DNA of 48,024 nucleotides. It comes from Chloroflexota bacterium (GTDB lineage: Bacteria; Chloroflexota; Dehalococcoidia; Dehalococcoidales; JACQON01). This document shows, piece by piece, positions 25,370-35,243 of the stretch. Position 1 is the first letter of the stretch; each line of letters starts with the position of its first letter. The notes below the pieces were generated by a model, which was given only the letters and a program-made list of their open reading frames with translations, was not told the origin of the DNA and did not search any database. Where the stretch lies: NCBI GenBank assembly GCA_016202545.1, contig JACQON010000029.1, forward strand, positions 1-48,024, written 5' to 3'. The translations under genes were made by a program, and so were the position numbers.

Positions 25370-25852
25370 ATGCGTATCGCCATCGGCTGTGACCATCGGG
25401 GACTGGCGCTCAAGCAGTTTGTCGCCAAGCTAATCGCTGACATGGGCCACATTAGTCAGGACTTTGGCTGTGATACCGACGAGCCGGTGGACTACCCTGA
25501 TATTGCCGTAGCGGTGGCTAAAGCGATAGTGGCTGGCGACTTTGAGCGCGGTATCTTGCTGTGTGATACCGGCATCGGCATGTGCATTGCCGCCAACAAA
25601 GTCAAGGGGATAAGGGCTGCCCTGTGCCACGATGCTTTTACCGCTCGCCGCTCTCGCGAGCATAATGATGCCAACGTCCTTTGCCTGAGCGGGAGGCAGG
25701 CGCAGGGAACAGTGGCCGAAATCGTGGCCGCCTTTCTCACCTCCAGATTCGAGGGCGGAAGGCATCAGCGCCGGCTCGACAAAATAGCCGGCATGGGGTC
25801 TGACTGTGCCCCGGACGTCACGGAGGAGATGCATGAAAAGCGACGCAATTAA
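25370..25852 (+). CDS. rpiB: Ribose-5-phosphate isomerase B
   Basis: Interconverts ribose 5-phosphate and ribulose 5-phosphate in the pentose phosphate pathway. The N-terminal [12 protein letters not shown], the active-site Cys in [15 protein letters not shown], and [12 protein letters not shown] are all present. The 160 residues are slightly more than usual. GGAGG lies upstream within the end of tsaC. Its last 20 bases overlap the start of ilvD, so expression of the two is linked. Confidence 0.94.
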   Translation: MRIAIGCDHRGLALKQFVAKLIADMGHISQDFGCDTDEPVDYPDIAVAVAKAIVAGDFERGILLCDTGIGMCIAANKVKGIRAALCHDAFTARRSREHNDANVLCLSGRQAQGTVAEIVAAFLTSRFEGGRHQRRLDKIAGMGSDCAPDVTEEMHEKRRN

Positions 25853-27500
25853 GAAGGGGATAGAGCGGGCACCTCACCGGGCGCTGCTGCATGCCGTGGG
25901 CTGCACGCGCCAGGAGATAGACAAACCGTTTATCGGCGTTGTCAACAGCTTCAGCGAAATCGTGCCTGGACACATTCACCTCCATGACATTGCCGAGGCG
26001 GTCAAGGTCGGGGTGCGCAGCGCCGGGGGCGTCCCGTTTGAGGTCGGCACTATCGCCGTATGCGATGGCATTGCCATGAACCATCCGGGGATGAAATACA
26101 GCCTCCCCAGCCGCGAGCTGATAGCCGACTCCGTGGAGGTGGTGGCCGAGGCCCACGCCTTTGACGCCCTGGTCTTTATCCCCAACTGTGACAAGGTGAT
26201 TCCGGGGATGCTTATGGCTGCGGTAAGGCTGAACCTGCCGGCCATCTTTATCAGCGGCGGACCGATGCTGAGCGGAAGCCTGGGCGGCGGCGATGAGGTT
26301 AAACATCTGGACCTTATCTCTGTTTTTGAAGCCGTGGGCAAGGTAGCCAAGGGAGAGATGAGCCAGGATGAGCTGGCCAGGCTGGAGGAGGCGGCTTGCC
26401 CCGGCTGCGGTAGCTGCGCCGGGATGTTCACCGCTAACACCATGAACTGTCTCACCGAGGCCCTGGGAGTGGGGCTGCCCGGCAATGGCACCATTCCGGC
26501 GGTTGATAGCCGGCGGCGGCAACTGGCCAAGGAAGCCGGACGGCACGTCATGAGGCTGCTGGCGGAGAACCTCCGCCCCAGGGATATCATAGATAAGAGC
26601 TCGCTTCATAACGCCTTCTGCGTGGACATGGCGCTGGGCGGCAGCACCAATTCGGTGCTGCATCTTATGGCGCTGGCCCATGAGGCTGGTGTTGATTTCC
26701 CGCTGGCGCTGGTAAATGAAATCAGCGCCCGCACCCCTTACCTGTGCCGGCTCAGCCCGGCCGCTGGCGGGCACCATATTGAAGACCTTGACCGCGCCGG
26801 CGGCATCCCGGCGGTGATGAGGGAAATAAAGCACCTGCTCCACCTGGACCTGAAAACGGTGTCCGGGAAATCGGTAGGTGACGTGGTCACCCACAGCCGG
26901 GCTGCGGATAGGGACGTTGTTCGCTCCGCCGGCGACCCTCATTCAGCCACCGGGGGAGTCTGCGTCCTCTTTGGTAACCTGGCGCCGGAAGGCGCCGTGG
27001 TCAAGCGGGCGGCAGTAGCGCCGGAGATGATGGTCCACCGGGGTCCGGCCAGGGTCTTCGATTGCGAAGAGGAAGCCACCGCCGTCATTATGAAAGGCGG
27101 GATAAAGCCGGATGACGTAGTCGTTATCCGCTACGAAGGGCCCAGGGGAGGGCCGGGGATGAGGGAGATGCTCACCCCCACCTCTCTCCTTGCCGGCATG
27201 GGTCTGGATGGCGCGGTAGCCCTGGTAACCGATGGCCGTTTTTCCGGAGGTAGCCGGGGCGCGGCTATCGGTCACGTCTCCCCCGAAGCGGCTGCCCGCG
27301 GGCCTATCGCCGCTGTAAACAACGGGGACATAATCAGCATTGACATCCCCGGTTACAGGCTTGACGTGGAGCTCAGCGACGGAGAAATAGCGAAACGCCT
27401 GGCGCGGCTAGGCGAATTTGAACCCAGGGTGAAAATGGGCTATCTTAAATACTATACGGAAAGGGTAAGCTCGGCCAGCACCGGGGCGGTGTTCCAGTGA
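25833..27500 (+). CDS. ilvD: Dihydroxy-acid dehydratase
   Basis: Fe-S enzyme for the third common step of valine and isoleucine synthesis. The 555-residue protein has the cluster cysteines in PNCDKVIPG and [17 protein letters not shown], plus the family motif [10 protein letters not shown] near the C-terminus. I chose the ATG at 25833 because GGAGGAG lies five bases upstream; an in-frame ATG at 25806 lacks a ribosome site. It begins the cluster ilvD-ilvB-ilvN-ilvC-leuA-leuC. Confidence 0.96.
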   Translation: MKSDAIKKGIERAPHRALLHAVGCTRQEIDKPFIGVVNSFSEIVPGHIHLHDIAEAVKVGVRSAGGVPFEVGTIAVCDGIAMNHPGMKYSLPSRELIADSVEVVAEAHAFDALVFIPNCDKVIPGMLMAAVRLNLPAIFISGGPMLSGSLGGGDEVKHLDLISVFEAVGKVAKGEMSQDELARLEEAACPGCGSCAGMFTANTMNCLTEALGVGLPGNGTIPAVDSRRRQLAKEAGRHVMRLLAENLRPRDIIDKSSLHNAFCVDMALGGSTNSVLHLMALAHEAGVDFPLALVNEISARTPYLCRLSPAAGGHHIEDLDRAGGIPAVMREIKHLLHLDLKTVSGKSVGDVVTHSRAADRDVVRSAGDPHSATGGVCVLFGNLAPEGAVVKRAAVAPEMMVHRGPARVFDCEEEATAVIMKGGIKPDDVVVIRYEGPRGGPGMREMLTPTSLLAGMGLDGAVALVTDGRFSGGSRGAAIGHVSPEAAARGPIAAVNNGDIISIDIPGYRLDVELSDGEIAKRLARLGEFEPRVKMGYLKYYTERVSSASTGAVFQ

Positions 27501-27513
27501 GAGGGGAAACGCT

Positions 27514-29238
27514 ATGAAGATGACAGGTGCCCAGATTCTGTGTGAAGGCCTGACCCGAGAGGGAGTAGAGGTTATTTTCGGTTTCCCGGGTGGGGTGGTT
27601 CTGCCGCTGTATGATACCCTGCCGCACTATCCCCAGCTACGCCACGTCCTGGTCCGCCATGAGCAGGGTGCCGCCCATGCCGCCGATGGCTACGCCAGGG
27701 CTACGGGCAAGGTCGGAGTATGCCTGGCGACCTCCGGCCCGGGGGCGACCAACCTGGTAACCGGCATTGCCAATGCCTATCTTGATTCATCGCCCATGGT
27801 GGCCATAACCGGACAGGTGGCCAGGCCTCTCATCGGCAAGGACGCCTTCCAGGAGATAGACATTACCGGCATCACGCTGCCCATTACCAAGCACAACTAT
27901 CTTGTTCCCGATGCGGCGTCAATGGCCAGGATAGTTAAGGAAGCCTTCTACCTGGCCAGGACCGGCCGGCCCGGGCCGGTGCTTATAGACGTGCCGCGCG
28001 ACGTCTTCGTCGAGCAGGCGGAGTTTCACTACCCGAACCAGGTGAAGCTGCCCGGCTACCGGCCGACACTCAAGGGACATCCGGAGCAGGTCAAGAAGGC
28101 GGCCAAGCTGCTGAACGAAGCGCAGCAGCCGGTGCTCCTGGCCGGACGGGGGATAATCATATCCGGGGCGTGCGATGAGCTCAGGTATCTCGCCGAGACC
28201 GCCCAGATACCGGTAGTAACCACCTTGCTGGGTATAGGCTGCTTCCCCGAGAGTCACGCTTTAAGCTATGGCATGCTGGGGATGCATGGCATGGCCTACG
28301 CCAACCTGGCAATCAACGGCGCTGACGTCATCCTCGCTATCGGGATGCGGTTTGATGACCGGGCTACCGGCAAGGTAGCCGGCTTTGCCCCTCGCGCCAA
28401 GATTATACACGTTGATATTGACCCGGCCGAAATCGGCAAGAATGTGCGCGTGGATATACCCATAGTCGGCGATGCCAGGACGGTGCTCAAAGAGTTGAAC
28501 AAGCTGGCGGCGCCGGCGCAGCACATGGACTGGGTCCGCCAGCTCGATGACTGGCGTAAGGAGCATCCATCAACGGTCATCAGGGATTGCGAGGAGTTAT
28601 TGCCCCAGTATGTCATTCGCCAGATTTATGAGGTAACGCAGGGCAGGGCTACCATCGTGACCGGAGTAGGCCAGAACCAGATGTGGTCAGCCCAGCACTA
28701 CTTCTATGAGCGGCCCAACAGCCTGATATCTTCCGGCGGCCTGGGGACCATGGGCTTTGAGCTGCCGGCGGCCATGGGGGCCAAGATAGGCCGTCCCGAT
28801 GAGCCCGTGTGGTGCGTGGCTGGCGATGGCGGTTTCCAGATGACAATTCAGGAGCTGGCTACCATAGTGCAAGAGAAGGCAGCAGTCAAGATAGCTATCA
28901 TCAACAACGGCTACCTGGGAATGGTGCGGCAGTGGCAGGAATTGTTCTACGGAAAGCGGTACGTGGCCACGCCGCTGACGTGCCCTGACTTCGTCAGGAT
29001 TGCCGAGGCGTATTGTATTTCGGCGTTACGGGTAAGACAGAAGGCAGAGGTGGCTCCGGCCATCGAGCAGGCGATGGCTGACCCCGGCCCGTTTCTGATA
29101 GATTTCATGGTGGCGCCGGAGGAGAATGTCTATCCCATGGTGCCTCCGGGGGCCAGCCTGGTTGAGCTTGTCGAGGACCCCGGGAAAGCGGCCAGGGTGG
29201 CGCCGGACTCGGCAAAGCTTCCGGTCAGCGATATGTGA
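27514..29238 (+). CDS. ilvB: Acetolactate synthase, large subunit
   Basis: Thiamine-diphosphate enzyme of the first common step of branched-chain amino acid synthesis. Seen: FGFPGGVVLPLYD, the catalytic Glu in RHEQGAAHAADGYAR, the FAD/quinone-like middle domain, and the cofactor motif GDGGFQMTIQEL ending in NNGYLGMVRQWQ. The 574 residues are the normal length. AGAGGGG serves as ribosome site. Its stop lies 20 bases before the ilvN start used here. Confidence 0.96.
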   Translation: MKMTGAQILCEGLTREGVEVIFGFPGGVVLPLYDTLPHYPQLRHVLVRHEQGAAHAADGYARATGKVGVCLATSGPGATNLVTGIANAYLDSSPMVAITGQVARPLIGKDAFQEIDITGITLPITKHNYLVPDAASMARIVKEAFYLARTGRPGPVLIDVPRDVFVEQAEFHYPNQVKLPGYRPTLKGHPEQVKKAAKLLNEAQQPVLLAGRGIIISGACDELRYLAETAQIPVVTTLLGIGCFPESHALSYGMLGMHGMAYANLAINGADVILAIGMRFDDRATGKVAGFAPRAKIIHVDIDPAEIGKNVRVDIPIVGDARTVLKELNKLAAPAQHMDWVRQLDDWRKEHPSTVIRDCEELLPQYVIRQIYEVTQGRATIVTGVGQNQMWSAQHYFYERPNSLISSGGLGTMGFELPAAMGAKIGRPDEPVWCVAGDGGFQMTIQELATIVQEKAAVKIAIINNGYLGMVRQWQELFYGKRYVATPLTCPDFVRIAEAYCISALRVRQKAEVAPAIEQAMADPGPFLIDFMVAPEENVYPMVPPGASLVELVEDPGKAARVAPDSAKLPVSDM

Positions 29239-29258
29239 GCTCGAGAAGAGGTGGCGAT

Positions 29259-29765
29259 ATGGCTCCGACAAGACATACTATAGTGGCCCTGGTAGAGGAT
29301 AAGCCCGGAGTGCTCAACCGGGTGGCCAGCCTTTTCCGCAGGCGCGGCTTCAACATCGAAAGCATCGCCGTGGGGCATAGCGAATTGCCGCAGCTATCAC
29401 GCATGACCATAGTCGTTGATGGCACGGTTACCAGCGTGGAGCAGGTCAGAAAGCAACTGGAAAAAGTCGTCGAGATGGTCAAGGTATCTGACATCACCCC
29501 GGACGACATCGTTGCCCGCGAGCTGGCGCTGGTCAAAATCAAGACCACCTCGGCCACCAGGGGCGATATCATCGAGATTGTGGATATATTCCGGGCGAAT
29601 ATCGTGGACGTCGCCCTTGATTCGGTGACAGTTGAAGTTACCGGAGACGAGGAGAAAGTGGACTCTCTGATTAACCTGCTTCGGAATTTCGGCATCAAGG
29701 AGATAGCCAGGACAGGGCGTGTAGCCATGACCAGGGGAGGCACAGCTCCGCTGGCGGGGGAGTAA
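29259..29765 (+). CDS. ilvN: Acetolactate synthase, small (regulatory) subunit
   Basis: 168 residues. The N-terminal ACT domain (TIVALVEDKPGVLNRVASLFR, RRGFNIESIAVG) binds valine in family members and gives feedback inhibition of IlvB; the C-terminal ALS-ss domain follows. I chose the ATG at 29259 because the family starts close to the ACT strand; a GTG at 29235 would overlap the ilvB stop. About 110 bases separate it from ilvC. Confidence 0.95.
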   Translation: MAPTRHTIVALVEDKPGVLNRVASLFRRRGFNIESIAVGHSELPQLSRMTIVVDGTVTSVEQVRKQLEKVVEMVKVSDITPDDIVARELALVKIKTTSATRGDIIEIVDIFRANIVDVALDSVTVEVTGDEEKVDSLINLLRNFGIKEIARTGRVAMTRGGTAPLAGE

Positions 29766-29823
29766 GGGCCAGGCCGAAGACGGAAGGCATGGGACTGATT
29801 CTTACATAGCGTGGTATCGCTGA

Positions 29824-29846
29824 TAAGGCCAGCGTGGGCTGGCTTA
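29824..29846 (+). repeat. Hairpin upstream of ilvC
   Basis: TAAGGCCAGC, loop GTGG, GCTGGCTTA: a nine-pair stem with one bulged G in the ilvN-ilvC gap, 30 bases before the ilvC start. There is no T-run, so it is more likely an mRNA processing or stability element than a terminator. Confidence 0.5.
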
Positions 29847-29875
29847 AGTAAACTAACTAAATTAGGAGGACGGTT

Positions 29876-31096
<1,221 letters not shown>

Positions 31097-31101
31097 GGTA
31101 A

Positions 31102-32619
31102 TTGGACAGGGTAATAATATTTGATACCACTTTGAGGGATGGGGAGCAGGCGGCGGGGGGAATGCTGAACATCCAGGAGAAGCTGGAGATAGCCAGGCAA
31201 CTGGAAAAGCTCGGCGTGGACGTCATCGAGGCCGGCTTTCCCATCAGCTCTCCGGGCGACTTCGAGGCGGTGAAGCTTATCGCCACGGAGGTGCGCACCC
31301 CGGTGATTTGCGCCCTGGCCCGGGCGCATCCCAACGATATAGACCGGGCCTGGGAGTCGGTCAAACATGCTGAGCGCCCGCGCATCCATGTGTTCCTTTC
31401 CGCTTCGGACATACACCGGGTTCACCAGCTCAAGAAAAGCCGCCGGGAGATATTGCAGACCTCCCGGGATATGGTGGCCCGGGCCAAGACCTACACTCAG
31501 GACGTTGAGTTTTCGCCCATGGATGCCAGCCGGACTGAACCTGAATATATCTATCAAATCCTGGAGGCGGTTATCGCCGCCGGCGCCACCACGGTGAATA
31601 TCCCCGATACCGTGGGCTACGCTATCCCTCACGAGTTCGGCACGCTCATCGGGGGGATTTTCAAGAACGTCAGCAATATAGGCCAGGCCGTGGTCAGCAT
31701 TCATTGCCATAATGACCTGGGCCTGGCGGTAGCCAACAGCCTGGAGTCGCTCAAGCAGGGGGCAAGGCAGGTGGAATGCACTATCAACGGCATCGGGGAA
31801 AGGGCGGGAAATGCCTCGCTTGAGGAAATCGTGATGGCCATCAAGACGCGCGAAGACCTCTTCCAACTGACGACCAATATTGACACGAGGCAGATTTACC
31901 GGACAAGCCGGCTGGTGAGCGAGGTGACCGGCTTCCCCGTCCAGCCCAATAAGGCCGTGGTCGGCGCCAATGCCTTCAGCCACCAGTCGGGCATCCACCA
32001 GGATGGCGTAATCAAGATGCCGATAACCTATGAGATAATGGACCCCAAGGATGTAGGCGTGCCTGCCAGCAGCCTGGTGCTGGGCAAGCTCAGCGGCCGC
32101 CACGCCTTCAAGGAGCGGCTGGCCGAGCTGGGCTACAGCTTGAGCGAGGACGACTTTAACCGCGCTTTCGCCGCCTTCAAGGAGCTTGCCGATAAGAAGA
32201 AGAGAATCACCCATAAGGATATTGAATCGCTTATCGCCGAGGAGAAGCGCACCGCCTCTGAGACCTATCACCTTGACCGCGTTCAGGTGACCTGCGGTGA
32301 CCGGGGCATCCCCACCGCCGCCGTCAGGCTCGTTGGCCCCGACGGCAAGGTGCTGGCTGACGCCGCCCTGGGGACGGGGCCGGTGGACGCCGTCTACAAG
32401 GCCATAAACCGGCTGGTGGGGGTGACCAATGTCCTCACCGAGTTCACCGTAAAGTCGGTGACCGAAGGCATTGACGCTATCGGGGAAGTCCTTATCAGGG
32501 TAGAGAGCGACGGCATAACCTATACCGGGCGGGGTGCGGATACTGACATCATCGTTGCCAGCGCCAAGGCTTATATGAATGCCCTTAACCGGCTGCTGGC
32601 AGCTAAAAAAGCGGGGTAA
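31102..32619 (+). CDS. leuA: 2-isopropylmalate synthase
   Basis: First step of leucine synthesis. The 505-residue protein starts at a TTG five bases after the ilvC stop (GAGG upstream) with [16 protein letters not shown]. The HMG-CoA-lyase-like barrel has [14 protein letters not shown] and GIGERAGNA, and the C-terminal LeuA dimerisation/allosteric domain begins near residue 390. The substrate motif HQSGIHQDG is present. Citramalate synthase is a related possibility, but the length and C-terminal domain fit LeuA. Confidence 0.93.
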   Translation: MDRVIIFDTTLRDGEQAAGGMLNIQEKLEIARQLEKLGVDVIEAGFPISSPGDFEAVKLIATEVRTPVICALARAHPNDIDRAWESVKHAERPRIHVFLSASDIHRVHQLKKSRREILQTSRDMVARAKTYTQDVEFSPMDASRTEPEYIYQILEAVIAAGATTVNIPDTVGYAIPHEFGTLIGGIFKNVSNIGQAVVSIHCHNDLGLAVANSLESLKQGARQVECTINGIGERAGNASLEEIVMAIKTREDLFQLTTNIDTRQIYRTSRLVSEVTGFPVQPNKAVVGANAFSHQSGIHQDGVIKMPITYEIMDPKDVGVPASSLVLGKLSGRHAFKERLAELGYSLSEDDFNRAFAAFKELADKKKRITHKDIESLIAEEKRTASETYHLDRVQVTCGDRGIPTAAVRLVGPDGKVLADAALGTGPVDAVYKAINRLVGVTNVLTEFTVKSVTEGIDAIGEVLIRVESDGITYTGRGADTDIIVASAKAYMNALNRLLAAKKAG

Positions 32620-32625
32620 GCAGAT

Positions 32626-32748
32626 ATGCCGGGCCAGGTGGAGATAACTCTACGTCTTTTGCCGGCTGCCGGCGCTGGCTTATATCTGGCCGCGGCGGTC
32701 ACCGCCGCTATGGTATTGGTCGTGTTATTCGTTCCACATTTAAGGTGA
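32626..32748 (+). CDS. Possible small membrane peptide between leuA and leuC
   Basis: A 40-codon frame beginning six bases after the leuA stop. The product would be a short polar start, then a hydrophobic stretch rich in Leu, Val and Ala (about residues 19-37, [14 protein letters not shown]) that could span a membrane once. GGGG lies ten bases upstream. Its stop overlaps a short hairpin (GGTGAC/GTCACC, 32744-32758). It may be a real small protein, or just non-coding spacer. Confidence 0.35.
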   Translation: MPGQVEITLRLLPAAGAGLYLAAAVTAAMVLVVLFVPHLR

Positions 32749-32791
32749 CGACGTCACCACTTCTTTAAGCACTTTTGGAGAGGTAATCGCA

Positions 32792-34048
32792 GTGACTCTG
32801 GTTGAGAAGATATTAGCCGCCCATTGTGGCAGAAAAGAGGTAAAGCCGGGCGAGCTTCTAAATGTCAGGGTGGATCTGGTCCTGGCCAATGACATCACCG
32901 CTCCCATAGCTATCAGGGAGTTCCACCGCATCGGTGTGGACCGGGTTTTTAACCCCCAAAAAGTGGTGATAGTGCCCGACCATTTCGTGCCCAATAAGGA
33001 CATCGCCTCGGCGGAGCAGGCCAAGCTGGTGCGGGAGTTCGCCTTAGAGCAGGGGCTGGTGTACTTTGAGGTGGGTCAGGGAGGCATTGAGCATGTGCTT
33101 CTACCCGAGCGCGGCCTGGTAGCGCCCGGCGATGTGGTCATCGGGGCTGATTCACATACCTGCACTTACGGCGCCGTGGGGGCTTTCGCTACCGGTATGG
33201 GGTCAACTGATATCGCCGCAGCTATGGCCACCGGCGACATCTGGATGAAGGTACCACCGACCATACAGTTGGTCTACCATGGACATCTGGGAGACTGGGT
33301 GGGTGGCAAGGACCTCATTCTGCACACTATTGGCCATATCGGCGTTGACGGGGCGCTGTATTCAGCCTTAGAGTTCACCGGTGAAGCGGCGGAGGCGCTG
33401 TCCATGGACGGGCGGTTCACCATGGCCAATATGGCCATCGAAGCCGGGGCCAAAGCCGGCATTTTCAAGGTGGACAACAAGACGCAGCTATATGTTAAGG
33501 CCAGGGGAAAACGCTCCTACCTGGTCCATGAACCTGATGCCGATGCTGAATACTCGCAGGTTATCGAGTTTGATGTCTCCTCCCTTGAGCCTCAGGTGGC
33601 CCTGCCTCATTCTCCGGCCAACGTCAGGCCGGTCAGCCAGGTGGGCAACATAGAGCTAGACCAGGTGGTGATTGGCAGTTGCACCAATGGCCGTATCGAA
33701 GACCTGCGCATTGCCGCCCGGATACTGAGGGGGAGGAAAGTGCACCCGAAGGTGCGCTGCATCATCATCCCCGGCTCGCAGCAGGTGTTCCTTGACGCCC
33801 TCATCGAGGAGATGATTGGCACATTCATCAAGGCCGGAGCCGTGGTCGGCCCACCGACCTGTGGCCCCTGCCTCGGCGGCCATATGGGTGTGCTGGCCGC
33901 CGGCGAGCGGTGCCTCTCCACCACCAACCGCAACTTCATCGGCAGGATGGGCAGCCCCAAGTCGGAGGTCTACCTGTCCGGCCCGGCGGTGGCCGCCGCC
34001 AGCGCGGTAATGGGCCGGATTGCCAGCCCGGAGGAGGTCCTGGGGTAG
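32792..34048 (+). CDS. leuC: 3-isopropylmalate dehydratase, large subunit
   Basis: Aconitase-type Fe-S enzyme that isomerises 2- to 3-isopropylmalate with LeuD. Seen: [26 protein letters not shown] and the cluster cysteines in [14 protein letters not shown]. The 418-residue form is the shorter HACN/archaeal-type version. It starts at GTG with GGAGAGG upstream. Normally leuD follows directly; here the next gene is an unrelated flavin protein, and no leuD or leuB occurs in the window. Homoaconitase is related, but the leuA neighbour favours LeuC. Confidence 0.93.
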   Translation: MTLVEKILAAHCGRKEVKPGELLNVRVDLVLANDITAPIAIREFHRIGVDRVFNPQKVVIVPDHFVPNKDIASAEQAKLVREFALEQGLVYFEVGQGGIEHVLLPERGLVAPGDVVIGADSHTCTYGAVGAFATGMGSTDIAAAMATGDIWMKVPPTIQLVYHGHLGDWVGGKDLILHTIGHIGVDGALYSALEFTGEAAEALSMDGRFTMANMAIEAGAKAGIFKVDNKTQLYVKARGKRSYLVHEPDADAEYSQVIEFDVSSLEPQVALPHSPANVRPVSQVGNIELDQVVIGSCTNGRIEDLRIAARILRGRKVHPKVRCIIIPGSQQVFLDALIEEMIGTFIKAGAVVGPPTCGPCLGGHMGVLAAGERCLSTTNRNFIGRMGSPKSEVYLSGPAVAAASAVMGRIASPEEVLG

Positions 34049-34068
34049 GTCATAATAAGAAGAGACCC

Positions 34069-34572
34069 ATGCGGAGACAAGACAAAGAGCTCACCAATAT
34101 CGAGGAGATTGAAGGGATAATCCGGAAAGCCGTCCACTGCCGGATTGGCCTGGTGGACAACGACGAGCCATACATCGTCCCGGTCAACTTTGGCTACCAG
34201 CGGGGCGCCCTTTACTTCCACTCCTTTTCCCAGGGACGGAAGATTGAACTCCTTCGCAAAAATAACCGGACGTGCTTCGAAATTGATACTGACGTGGAGC
34301 CGGTGGAGGCAGACGACCTGCCCATGGCTTTATCCTGCGGCGCCGTCCACACCACTATGAGATACCGTAGCGTCATCGGCACGGGGAAAGCCCATATCCT
34401 AGAAAGCGACGCTGAAAAGGCCCACGGTTTGAAGCTGATTGTAAGGCAGTGCGGCGATTATACCAGGCACTATACCGATGCCGACCTCGACTTTCCCAAA
34501 TCAGCCCTGGACCGCATCTTGGTGGTGAGAGTTGATATTGAGAGGCTTACCGGCAAGAAATCGCGCCTATAA
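34069..34572 (+). CDS. Pyridoxamine 5'-phosphate oxidase-family FMN-binding protein
   Basis: 167 residues with the split-barrel flavin fold. RIGLVDNDEPYIVPVNFGY followed by LYFHSFSQGRKIELLR resembles the NimA-like (nitroimidazole resistance-type) branch of the PPOX family rather than true PdxH. I chose the ATG at 34069; a longer frame begins inside leuC and is not supported. It takes the place where leuD would be expected. Substrate unknown. Confidence 0.85.
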   Translation: MRRQDKELTNIEEIEGIIRKAVHCRIGLVDNDEPYIVPVNFGYQRGALYFHSFSQGRKIELLRKNNRTCFEIDTDVEPVEADDLPMALSCGAVHTTMRYRSVIGTGKAHILESDAEKAHGLKLIVRQCGDYTRHYTDADLDFPKSALDRILVVRVDIERLTGKKSRL

Positions 34573-34665
34573 ATGGCGTATGCGACATTGTTTGCGGACA
34601 TGCCCTGTCATTAAACAGCGTGTAAAGGACTACGAGAGGGCGATGGTGGAGGTATAACTAATAGG

Positions 34666-35223
34666 ATGCTTGATGATAAGAAGTCTCGAACTCTGATTTT
34701 CCAGGGTAAGAAGGAATTTGGTGTCAAAAGCAAAAAGTTTGTTGGTGCTCTAACAGTAGAAGTGCTAAAGAACGCCTTGCGGGAACAGAATATTCCCGTG
34801 TCACCGCGTGATGTCTTCATTAAAGGGGTAAGTGTTGAGATTGACCTTCTCATCCCTAAAAGAGGAAGCAGTCCAAAATATGGGCTTCTTTATGAACCAG
34901 AAGATGTACTGGCTGCTTTAGAAGTGAAGGAGCTTGGTTCCTGGGGTGAGCAAACCCTTAATCAGATAAGAAGAAATTTTGAGCTTATACACCAAATTAA
35001 AAGTGATATTTACTGTACATATGTAACTCTCACTGAACGGAAGCCTTTTAAATGGGCTATAACAACGGAAAACTTGGGATTGCCTGCCTACACTTTGTTT
35101 TGGCACAAAGGCGACGATATAGAAAATGGAGAATCTTCGGGTGACTTTGGGCGGTTGATGAGCGCTTTACGAAGCGTCATGTCCTCAAAAAGGGTGAGGG
35201 GTCACGAAACCCCCCACAAATGA
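34666..35223 (+). CDS. PD-(D/E)XK nuclease-like protein, probably acquired
   Basis: 185 residues, clearly richer in A and T than the genes on both sides. The pattern SVEID60LLI followed by AALE86VK88E fits the catalytic D...ExK arrangement of PD-(D/E)XK nucleases, with a helical tail (NQIRRNFELIHQIK) after it. No partner methylase or other defence gene is adjacent. It sits between the PPOX gene and valS. It could be a solitary nuclease or a decayed restriction component; the family is not recognised beyond the fold. Confidence 0.6.
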   Translation: MLDDKKSRTLIFQGKKEFGVKSKKFVGALTVEVLKNALREQNIPVSPRDVFIKGVSVEIDLLIPKRGSSPKYGLLYEPEDVLAALEVKELGSWGEQTLNQIRRNFELIHQIKSDIYCTYVTLTERKPFKWAITTENLGLPAYTLFWHKGDDIENGESSGDFGRLMSALRSVMSSKRVRGHETPHK

Positions 35224-35243
35224 AAACGCTGTGAAAGGAAAAG

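Noticed and set aside
29789-29809. Six-residue leader peptide MGLILT before ilvC, as in attenuation
   Set aside because: It is very short, its ribosome site is poorly spaced, and the following hairpin has no T-run or alternative pairing.
35180-35243. T-box leader upstream of valS
   Set aside because: The gap is only 20 bases and has no T-box core sequence.
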